Below are positions 1-5,166 of a stretch of DNA of 5,166 bases, in pieces; the first letter of the stretch is position 1, and every line of letters starts with the position of its first letter. Source of the DNA: Eudoraea sp. (GTDB lineage: Bacteria; Bacteroidota; Bacteroidia; Flavobacteriales; Flavobacteriaceae); NCBI GenBank assembly GCA_013042925.1, contig JABDPH010000086.1:1-5166 (forward strand). The letters run 5' to 3'. A model generated the notes under the pieces. The model ran no database searches. It worked only from the letters and a program-made list of their open reading frames with translations, and had not been told where the DNA came from. The translations under genes and the position numbers were made by a program.

Positions 1-735
1 GAATAGCACAAGTTATGGCAGGGACTTTTGTGAAGAATTCATTGAAAATATAGCGCCTTTAGATCCCGTAATTGTAAGTGGATTTGCCTATGGCATTGAT
101 ATTTGCGCCCAACGAGCAGCACTGAAACACGGGCTTCAGACTATTGCATGTGTAGCGCATGGATTAAATCAAATATATCCAAAAGCGCATCTTAAATATG
201 TTGATGAAATATGTAAAAATGGGGGATTTTTGACTGAATTCTGGAGTGCAAGTAACCCGGACCGAGAGAATTTTTTGAAAAGAAACAGAATTATTGCGGG
301 TATTAGCGAGGCAACAATAGTAATAGAATCTGCAGAAAAGGGAGGTAGTCTCGTCACAGCAGATATGGCAATAATTATAATCGGGACGTATTTGCAGTCC
401 CTGGGAGAGTAAAGGATAAATATAGTTTAGGATGTAATAATCTGATTAAGGCGCAGAAGGCACATATGCTTTCCTCAGCAGCTGATCTTATTTATTTAAT
501 GAATTGGCAATTGGAAGAATCAAATACTGCCCCCGTACAAAAACAACTTTTCGTGGAATTGGATGAGAATGAGAAAATAATTTATTCCTTTTTGCAGAAA
601 GATGGGCGTCAATTGGTTGATCAAATAGCATTGGAATGTCACTTACCGGTATTTAAAACCGTATCCAGTCTATTGACCATGGAAATGAAAGGAATGATAC
701 GACCTTTACCCGGAAAACAGTATGAAGCTATTTAG
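1..735 (+). pseudogene. dprA: DNA-processing protein DprA, 5'-partial and frameshifted
   Basis: DprA binds incoming single-stranded DNA in the cytoplasm and loads RecA during natural transformation. The gene enters the window already in progress; the first full codon is at 2, and roughly the first third of a typical DprA of about 365 residues is missing. The frame starting at 2 shows the Rossmann-domain signatures: a T-x-YGR-like STSYGRDF, VSGFAYGID (74-100), TIACVAHGLNQIYPKAH, the hallmark RNRIIAG, and KGGSLVTAD. At about 370 this frame goes wrong and stops at 410-412. The other frame continues perfectly with NNYNRDVFAVPG, then YSLGCNNLIK, and ends at 735 after a winged-helix-like C-terminus (QLVDQIALECHLPVFKTVSS). 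One missing A in GCAATAAT (368-375) restores the gene. Whether this is a true mutation or an assembly error cannot be told from the sequence. Odd residues: Q at codon 110 replaces the usual His of GIDxxAH, and W replaces the usual Pro in the SExP segment. The family call is very secure. Confidence 0.93.
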
Positions 736-792
736 TTTTAATAAGACCGGTTAGTTTGTTTATTTAAAATGTATGATGCCCAAACCCTTTAT

Positions 793-821
793 TTAGTGCT
801 TTTATCGATAAAATACACTAA
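793..821. terminator. Inverted repeat, possible bidirectional terminator
   Basis: A perfect 14-nt palindrome TTTTATCGATAAAA (800-813) is flanked by matching arms TTAGTG (793-798) and CACTAA (816-821), with a one- versus two-base spacer asymmetry. It lies between the convergent ends of dprA (735) and trpS (896), the usual place for a shared terminator. The stem is AT-rich and neither side has a clean U-tract directly after it. It could equally be a protein-binding palindrome. The structure is clearly visible; its role is inferred. Confidence 0.4.
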
Positions 822-895
822 TAGGCCTTAGGGTAGCCATATTCTCTTTTAAAAAAAAAGTTGAATTACAAACCAGGTGGTCAGTATTAAGAAAT

Positions 896-1864
896 CTAGT
901 AGCCTACTTTATTCCTAACTCTTTCGAGAACTGAATTTGCCACTTTTTTGGCCTTTTCTGCACCAATTGATAATGCATCATCTACCTCATTAAGGTGGTT
1001 CATATAATAATCGAATTTTTCCCTGGGAGATTTAAACTTTTCAATGACTAATTCGTACAAAGCTTGTTTTGCATGCCCGTAACCATAATTTCCATTTAGA
1101 TAATTTGCGCGCATTTCGCTAATTTGATCGTCAGAAGCTAAAATTTTGTACAATGAAAATGTCGTATCTGTCTCCGGGTCTTTGGGATCTTCAAGTGGTT
1201 TGCTATCGGTAATAATACGCATTACCTGTTTGCGCAGTTTCTTATCAGGTTGAAATATATCAATCAGGTTGCCCTTACTTTTACTCATTTTCGCCCCATC
1301 CGTCCCCGGAATATACATAGTATCTTTTTGTACCTGTGCCTCCGGCATAACAAATGTCTCACCCATTTGAGCCTCGAAACGCGATGCAACATCTCGCGTC
1401 ATTTCTATATGTTGTAACTGATCTTTGCCAACCGGCACAATATTGGCGTCATATAACAAAATATCAGCGGCCATTAACATAGGATAGGTAAATAACCCTG
1501 CGTTGACGTCTCCCAGCCTGTCTGCTTTGTCTTTAAAAGAATGGGCGAGAGTAAGACGTTGATAAGGATAAAAACAGCTTAAATACCATGCCAGTTGCGT
1601 TACTTGTGGAACATCACTCTGCCTGTAAAATACAGTACTTTCAATATCAAGCCCGAAAGCTAACCAGGTAGCAGCCGTTGCGTAGGTATTGTGCCTTAAC
1701 TCATCCCCATTTTTTATTTGAGTAAGTGAGTGCATGTCTGCAATGAACAGAAAAGAGTCATTTTCACCCTCTTTAGCCATGTTTATCGCAGGTATAATCG
1801 CGCCAAGTATATTTCCAAGGTGGGGAGTTCCTGTACTTTGTATACCAGTTAAAATTCTTGCCAT
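896..1864 (-). CDS. trpS: Tryptophan--tRNA ligase (TrpRS)
   Basis: Cytoplasmic class Ic aminoacyl-tRNA synthetase that activates tryptophan with ATP and charges tRNA-Trp (EC 6.1.1.2). The 322 residues match the usual bacterial length of about 330, so the gene is complete. The N-terminus MARILTGIQSTG leads into the HIGH-type ATP site TPHLGN (13-18). The GLFTYPMLMAADILLYD block (123-139) carries the aspartate (D134) that by alignment recognises the indole nitrogen. VGKDQLQHIEMTRD (145-158) follows, then the KMSKS loop at 192-196. The C-terminal helical part contains the typical GAEKAKKVAN near 301-310. The ATG at 1864 fits the family N-terminus exactly. The gene is transcribed away from the plsC-like gene and converges on dprA. 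A -7-like box lies about 20 bp upstream of the start. The upstream space is too short for a T-box leader or trp attenuator. Nothing looks damaged. Confidence 0.98.
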   Translation of the reverse strand: MARILTGIQSTGTPHLGNILGAIIPAINMAKEGENDSFLFIADMHSLTQIKNGDELRHNTYATAATWLAFGLDIESTVFYRQSDVPQVTQLAWYLSCFYPYQRLTLAHSFKDKADRLGDVNAGLFTYPMLMAADILLYDANIVPVGKDQLQHIEMTRDVASRFEAQMGETFVMPEAQVQKDTMYIPGTDGAKMSKSKGNLIDIFQPDKKLRKQVMRIITDSKPLEDPKDPETDTTFSLYKILASDDQISEMRANYLNGNYGYGHAKQALYELVIEKFKSPREKFDYYMNHLNEVDDALSIGAEKAKKVANSVLERVRNKVGY

Positions 1865-1883
1865 TTGATTTATATTACAGGGG

Positions 1884-1891
1884 CAAAAGTA
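1884..1891 (-). promoter_or_regulatory. Candidate Bacteroidota -7 box for trpS
   Basis: On the - strand TACTTTTG matches the Bacteroidota sigma-ABfr -7 consensus TAnnTTTG in all fixed positions. It sits 19 bases before the trpS ATG, so transcription would begin within about 10-15 bases of the start codon. About 19 bases further upstream there is only TTTTAG where the -33 TTTG box would be expected, so the upstream element is weak. This is a pattern match only. Confidence 0.4.
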
Positions 1892-1921
1892 AAAGAAATA
1901 CGATTACCCTGCTAAAATTGT

Positions 1922-1929
1922 TATTTTTG
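1922..1929 (+). promoter_or_regulatory. Candidate -7 box at the plsC start
   Basis: TATTTTTG on the + strand matches TAnnTTTG, but it ends only four bases before the acyltransferase ATG at 1934. If used, the transcript would be leaderless or nearly so. A poorer alternative, TAAAATTG (1913-1920), has one mismatch. No TTTG -33 element is seen at the right distance for either, so the call is tentative. Confidence 0.25.
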
Positions 1930-1933
1930 ATTT

Positions 1934-2683
1934 ATGCGCTTACTTCTGCAAAAATTGGGACAAGTTCTCTATCGTATTTGGTTCTATATCCTGGTAAGCC
2001 TTCCAATTTTTGTCTTTTTTCCAATACTTCTTTTAACAACCTTATCAGAAAGGACATATTCTCAATTTTTTTGGCTGGCTCGAAATATATGGGCAAATTT
2101 TATTATTTACGGGATGTTTTGCTTTCCACGAATATCCTATGAGCAAAAGCTGGTAAAAGGCCAAAGTTATATGTTAGTAGCCAATCATACCAGTATGCTG
2201 GATATAATGATGATGTTAAAAACCAGTAAGAATCCCTTTGTCTTTGTGGGCAAGAAGGAGTTGGTTAATATTCCGGTTTTTGGATTTTTTTATAAACGTG
2301 TTTGTATACTGGTTGACAGGGAAGACAGCCGAAGCAGGAGTGCAGTTTATAGAAGGGCTCAGAAAAGACTAAATCAAGGGCTTAGTATTTGCATTTTTCC
2401 GGAAGGGGGTGTGCCCGAGGAGAATATAATACTCGATAAATTTAAAGATGGGGCCTTCAAAATGGCAATAGCCCATAATATTCCCGTAGTTCCAATTACT
2501 TTTTATGACAACAAAAAACGATTTCCGTTTACATTTTTCAGCGGAGGTCCGGGCATTTTAAGAGTAAAGGTGCATTCTTTTTTCGACACAAAAGGACTTA
2601 AAGAAAATCAGAAATCCGAATTACGGGAACAAGTGAGAACAATAATGCTAAAGGAGCTGCAAGAGGAGCCAAATATCCCATAA
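1934..2683 (+). CDS. plsC: 1-acyl-sn-glycerol-3-phosphate acyltransferase (PlsC/LPLAT family)
   Basis: Membrane-bound acyltransferase that most likely transfers a fatty acyl group to the sn-2 position of lysophosphatidic acid to make phosphatidic acid, the second acylation of phospholipid synthesis (EC 2.3.1.51). The 249 residues fit the family. An N-terminal hydrophobic helix covers about 14-34. The catalytic H-x4-D motif is NHTSMLD (84-90; H85 and D90). Motif II is the VCILVDRED region (123-131) with R129, motif III is FPEGGV (155-160), and motif IV is VVPITF (185-190). Motif III has EGG instead of the more common EGTR. The start is well bounded: an in-frame TGA lies at 1928-1930 and the next in-frame Met is residue 61. 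The gene is divergent from trpS with 69 bp between starts and stands alone as a transcription unit. Acylation of another lysolipid, such as an ornithine-lipid precursor, cannot be excluded. Confidence 0.93.
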   Translation: MRLLLQKLGQVLYRIWFYILVSLPIFVFFPILLLTTLSERTYSQFFWLARNIWANFIIYGMFCFPRISYEQKLVKGQSYMLVANHTSMLDIMMMLKTSKNPFVFVGKKELVNIPVFGFFYKRVCILVDREDSRSRSAVYRRAQKRLNQGLSICIFPEGGVPEENIILDKFKDGAFKMAIAHNIPVVPITFYDNKKRFPFTFFSGGPGILRVKVHSFFDTKGLKENQKSELREQVRTIMLKELQEEPNIP

Positions 2684-2702
2684 ATGCGGTGAATAATACA
2701 AT

Positions 2703-2716
2703 ATACCAAATGGTAT
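2703..2716. terminator. Small hairpin in convergent spacer
   Basis: ATACCA-AA-TGGTAT forms a six-base stem (in practice five pairs with an AAAT loop). It begins 20 bases after the acyltransferase stop codon, between two convergent genes. It is followed by TAAAATAG rather than a U-tract, so it is a weak intrinsic terminator candidate at best. Nothing else stands out in the 2684-2810 spacer. Confidence 0.3.
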
Positions 2717-2810
2717 TAAAATAGAATTACTTAATTTCTCTTGTGTAGTGCTCGTTTAATATTTTCATTTTACTCATTAAGGAGAGTAGGCTATTCAATT
2801 ATTAAAGGGG

Positions 2811-4364
2811 TTAAAATTTAAAATTAAGACCGGTATAGACCCCTATAGAGAATGGTTGAAAATCTCCTGCTGTTTGTGTAAACGTATTTAATTGATACTT
2901 GAACATCGGTTCCAGGTTCAATTGTAACATTGGGGAAAATTTATAATTTAATCCAAAACCGATGTTCGTACTTAAATTCAAATCATTAATATTATTTGCC
3001 TCACCCATTTCAACAGTATTTCCATTAGCTTCAAGAACAACCGAATTAGAAACAAGGAAAAGTGAGCTTAATCCGCCTATAACATTTATTCCAAATTTCC
3101 GGTCAAGTAAGGCATAATTTAATTCTAAGGGCAATTCTATATAACCAAAATCCTGAATCATTCTTCCATTACGCGCAGGACTTTGAGCGATAAATTCCAA
3201 ACTAATTGTCTGCTCAGAAAGCTTGCTGTCCTCCATATTTCTAACAACTAAATTTCTTGAAGTAGACACATAATTTATATTATCTATTTGATCATTCGTT
3301 GATGCGGTAAGTGAAGCCGAAAAAGAGATTTCGTTTGTATCATAGCCATAGTCCACTCTGTTGAGACCTGAGCGAACGCTTAACTTTTTGCTAATATCGT
3401 ACGAGACCCGTAAGCCGTAACTAAGATTTACATTGCCACTCTTTGAATTAGCCACGAAATTGGAATGAATTGGCGAACCATTTCCAAAAGAATTAAAATA
3501 AACCGGCCCTAAAGTTGGTCCAACAGACCACCTATTGCTATTATTTTCAGCTACTTGTGTCTCCTGAGATTTTTCAATTTCGTCGTAAATAGACTTTTTA
3601 CCCTTATCTGATTTTACATCTTCCTCCTCTTTTTCCTCAATTAAATAACCTGCACCACTTGCGATTGCAGTTTCTTTGAGACCAGTTTCGGTTTGGATAT
3701 TAGGCTTCTCGCTCTTGGCGGCTATAGGATCTTTATCAGGTGAATCTATTTTGGCGGCGATAGCAGTATTTTCATCTTTAGGATTCTGCTGAGCCTTATT
3801 TGTTTTGCTTGCCTCATCTTTCTTGGTATAGCCAGCTGTTCCTTCTGAACGAACAGTTGCAATAGTTATTTCTGAGTCTGAAGCCTTAGTATTATTTGTA
3901 TTCTCTTCTGTTTCCAAAGTGTAATTTTCAGTTGTCGCAACAACAGAAGTCTCAACATCTGGTAATACCTTAGCGGCCTTGTTGTTGCTACTTGTAGGAA
4001 CTGAATTTTTTTCTTCTTTTAGCACATCAGATGAGGTTACAACACTACTTCCATTTTCATTATTCTCGTCAGGCAAAATAGGTTCAACATCTTTTACCTT
4101 TGAATTATCCAGGGAAGGAGAACTTTCAACATCCGTGATTATTTGTTCTGTCTTTTGAGCACCTTCAAAAGGAATAAAAACGTAAAATGATATGGCTAAA
4201 ACTGCCGCTACGCCTCCTAATTTCCACCAAAGAGGAATAATTGGACGCGACTTTTTCTTTTTATCCAGTGAGGTAGCGATAGCCTTCCAGACTTTTTCGT
4301 CCGGAACCTCATTGAAGTTTTTCAACTTCTCCTGGAACAATTTATCAATATTTTCTTTTTTCAT
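2811..4364 (-). CDS. Dual membrane-spanning anti-sigma factor-like protein with outer-membrane beta-barrel
   Basis: The 517-residue protein reads as three parts. Residues 1-45 are a short soluble N-terminus (IDKLFQEKLKNFNEVPDEKVWKAIA followed by KKKK), predicted cytoplasmic and positioned to bind the sigma factor. Residues about 46-65 (from WWKLGGVAAVL) form a single inner-membrane helix with positive charges on the cytoplasmic side. Residues about 68-276 are a low-complexity linker rich in E, K, S, T, N and D, predicted disordered in the periplasm. Residues about 278-517 are a PorT/OMP_b-brl_2-like barrel with alternating strands such as YIELPLELNYALLD (408-421) and FGINVIGGLSSLFLV (424-438), ending in Phe as outer-membrane barrels do. 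No signal peptidase site is seen, so the helix probably stays as an anchor. This layout matches the Dma proteins of Bacteroides. It starts 11 bp after the sigma gene stop, so the two are almost surely cotranscribed. The architecture is read from sequence; the anti-sigma role is inferred from family and context. General databases may call it only 'outer membrane beta-barrel protein'. Confidence 0.82.
   Translation of the reverse strand: MKKENIDKLFQEKLKNFNEVPDEKVWKAIATSLDKKKKSRPIIPLWWKLGGVAAVLAISFYVFIPFEGAQKTEQIITDVESSPSLDNSKVKDVEPILPDENNENGSSVVTSSDVLKEEKNSVPTSSNNKAAKVLPDVETSVVATTENYTLETEENTNNTKASDSEITIATVRSEGTAGYTKKDEASKTNKAQQNPKDENTAIAAKIDSPDKDPIAAKSEKPNIQTETGLKETAIASGAGYLIEEKEEEDVKSDKGKKSIYDEIEKSQETQVAENNSNRWSVGPTLGPVYFNSFGNGSPIHSNFVANSKSGNVNLSYGLRVSYDISKKLSVRSGLNRVDYGYDTNEISFSASLTASTNDQIDNINYVSTSRNLVVRNMEDSKLSEQTISLEFIAQSPARNGRMIQDFGYIELPLELNYALLDRKFGINVIGGLSSLFLVSNSVVLEANGNTVEMGEANNINDLNLSTNIGFGLNYKFSPMLQLNLEPMFKYQLNTFTQTAGDFQPFSIGVYTGLNFKF
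3715..3763 (-). repeat. Two-copy 36-bp-period repeat in the linker
   Basis: TTGGCGGCTATAG (3715-3727) recurs as TTGGCGGCGATAG (3751-3763), 12 of 13 bases identical with a spacing of 36 bases. In the protein this gives IAAK at residues 202-205 and 214-217, followed by similar acidic/lysine residues (IDSPDKD and SEKP). A period of exactly 12 codons suggests a small in-frame duplication in the disordered linker. The conserved core is short, so chance is possible. Confidence 0.35.
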
Positions 4365-4375
4365 GGCTTAGGTAA

Positions 4376-4906
4376 TTAAGCAATATTTATGTTTTCTTTC
4401 TTTATTTTATCTTTTAAAATCATTCTAGCCCTGGCCAGGTTTGATTTTGATGTTCCTTCTGAAGTCCCTAATTGTTCACTTATCTCTTTGTGTGTAAACC
4501 CATCAAGGACGTACATATTAAAGGTGAGTCTATATTTATTAGGAAGTTCCTGAATGTATCGCAAGAGTGTGGGGAGTTCAATATCAAGGTAATCTGTATC
4601 ACTTACAGATTCTTCTGCGACATTATCATTTACTACTTTCAGATATTCTTCCTTTCTATATTTCTGCAGTACCGTATTAACAGTAATCCTTTTTATCCAG
4701 CCTTCAAAAGAGCCCTTAAATTTATACTGACCAATCTTATCATATATAATCATAAAGCTGTCGTGGAGATTATCTTCAGCTTCCGTTTTATTGCGTGAGT
4801 ATTTAAGGCAGATACCGAACAATATTTTTGCATAACTTCTATACAATTGTTCCTGCGCTATTCTATCTCCTCTTTTACAATTATGTATGAGTTCTTTCAG
4901 ACTCAA
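4376..4906 (-). CDS. ECF-type RNA polymerase sigma factor
   Basis: Alternative sigma-70 family factor of 176 residues, the normal size for the two-domain ECF group, which directs RNA polymerase to a regulon usually including its own operon. Region 2 covers about 20-90: LYRSYAKILFGICLKYSR, then AEDNLHDSFMIIYDKI, and the -10 binding part FKGSFEGWIKRITVNTVLQK (63-82). An acidic, variable linker follows (about 90-110). Region 4 covers about 115-170 with the helix-turn-helix FTHKEISEQLGTSEGTSKS (137-155) that contacts the -35/-33 element. The start is TTG at 4906-4904. There is no in-frame ATG before Met52, which would remove much of region 2, and the MSLKELIHNCKRGDRIAQEQLY N-terminus is typical. 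It follows an unrecognised gene by 35 bp and precedes the Dma-like barrel protein by 11 bp, marking that protein as its probable regulator. No clear promoter is visible directly in front of it. Confidence 0.94.
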   Translation of the reverse strand: MSLKELIHNCKRGDRIAQEQLYRSYAKILFGICLKYSRNKTEAEDNLHDSFMIIYDKIGQYKFKGSFEGWIKRITVNTVLQKYRKEEYLKVVNDNVAEESVSDTDYLDIELPTLLRYIQELPNKYRLTFNMYVLDGFTHKEISEQLGTSEGTSKSNLARARMILKDKIKKENINIA

Positions 4907-4941
4907 AATTTTGGTTAGATTAATAGACCTAAAATAGTAGA

Positions 4942-5166
4942 TTATTGGTTTACAGGCACTTCAATTTCCAAATATTCTTGCTCGCCGTTTTCATCTTCTC
5001 CTGTCCAGAACCTAAATAGGTAAGCGTCTGTATAAAGGCAGACAAAGTTAAATGAACCTTCTATTTCAGCTCCTCCATCCACACATTCCGGATCATCAAA
5101 CTGAGATCCTATTGGGACAACATTTCTTGTTGTTTCTGCAATTGGGGTTACGTCAAAACCTTCAAA
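4942..5166 (-). CDS. C-terminal part of an unrecognised acidic protein
   Basis: Only the last 74 codons are present; the 5' end lies beyond the right edge and no start codon is visible. The open frame runs from 5166 to a TAA at 4944-4942. The segment is acidic and aromatic, with CLYTDAYLFRFWTGEDENG (residues 43-61 of the fragment) and YLEIEVPVNQ at the C-terminus. It has two cysteines (fragment positions 29 and 43). There is no transmembrane helix and no recognised motif. The alternating hydrophobic/charged pattern suggests beta strands, and a secreted protein or lipoprotein is possible, but the N-terminus needed to decide is missing. It lies 35 bp upstream of the sigma factor on the same strand, so it may be the first gene of that operon or a neighbour with read-through. 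I do not recognise a family. Confidence 0.75.
   Translation of the reverse strand, partial: FEGFDVTPIAETTRNVVPIGSQFDDPECVDGGAEIEGSFNFVCLYTDAYLFRFWTGEDENGEQEYLEIEVPVNQ

Noticed and set aside
169..357. 62-codon open frame on the - strand inside dprA
   Set aside because: It lies antisense to clear DprA motifs and shows no protein family features; it is a shadow frame.
362..376. Programmed -1 ribosomal frameshift in dprA
   Set aside because: There is no X-XXY-YYZ slippery heptamer and no clear downstream pseudoknot, and DprA is not known to use recoding.
851..859. Run of nine As as the U-tract of a trpS terminator
   Set aside because: On the - strand it is a T-run, but the only stem just before it is the four-base ACCA/TGGT with a two-base loop, too weak to call an intrinsic terminator.
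1858..2142. 94-codon + strand open frame overlapping the trpS start and the plsC start
   Set aside because: It overlaps the well-supported acyltransferase in another frame and has no recognisable motif.
4472..4798. 108-codon + strand open frame antisense to the sigma factor
   Set aside because: The region is explained by conserved sigma regions 2 and 4; the antisense translation is an AT-rich hydrophobic shadow.
2811..4906. FecI/FecR-type sigma and anti-sigma pair
   Set aside because: The second protein has a C-terminal barrel and no FecR periplasmic domain, and no TonB-dependent receptor gene follows; the downstream neighbour is the convergent acyltransferase gene.

Overview
The window looks like a chromosomal segment from a member of the Bacteroidota, most likely a flavobacterium. 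The DNA is AT-rich and has no strong Shine-Dalgarno sites. Candidate promoters fit the Bacteroidota -7 box TAnnTTTG. The sigma factor/barrel gene pair is of a type characteristic of this phylum. This assignment rests on style and family recognition, not on a database search.

Left part (1-895): the window opens inside a dprA gene on the + strand, the single-stranded-DNA-binding RecA loader of natural transformation. Its 5' end lies outside the window. The reading frame breaks at about position 370, where one base appears to be missing. The two halves together give an almost complete Rossmann domain and C-terminal winged helix. A 160-bp convergent spacer with a strong inverted repeat separates it from trpS.

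Middle part (896-2810): trpS (tryptophanyl-tRNA synthetase, - strand) and a plsC-type 1-acylglycerol-3-phosphate acyltransferase (+ strand) diverge from a compact 69-bp region that must hold both promoters. The acyltransferase gene then converges on the next - strand gene across a 127-bp spacer containing a small hairpin.

Right part (2811-5166): three genes lie on the - strand, listed here in transcription order. The first is the 3' end of an unrecognised small acidic protein. After 35 bp comes an ECF-type sigma factor with a TTG start. After 11 bp more comes a 517-residue protein with a short cytoplasmic N-terminus, one inner-membrane helix, about 210 residues of disordered charged linker and a C-terminal outer-membrane beta-barrel. 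This last architecture matches the dual membrane-spanning anti-sigma factors (Dma) described in Bacteroides, where one polypeptide crosses both membranes and controls its partner sigma factor. The sigma/Dma-like pair is the most interesting content of the window: a probable envelope-sensing system in which the outer-membrane barrel could report directly to a cytoplasmic sigma factor. No RNA genes, CRISPR arrays, insertion sequences or attachment sites were seen.
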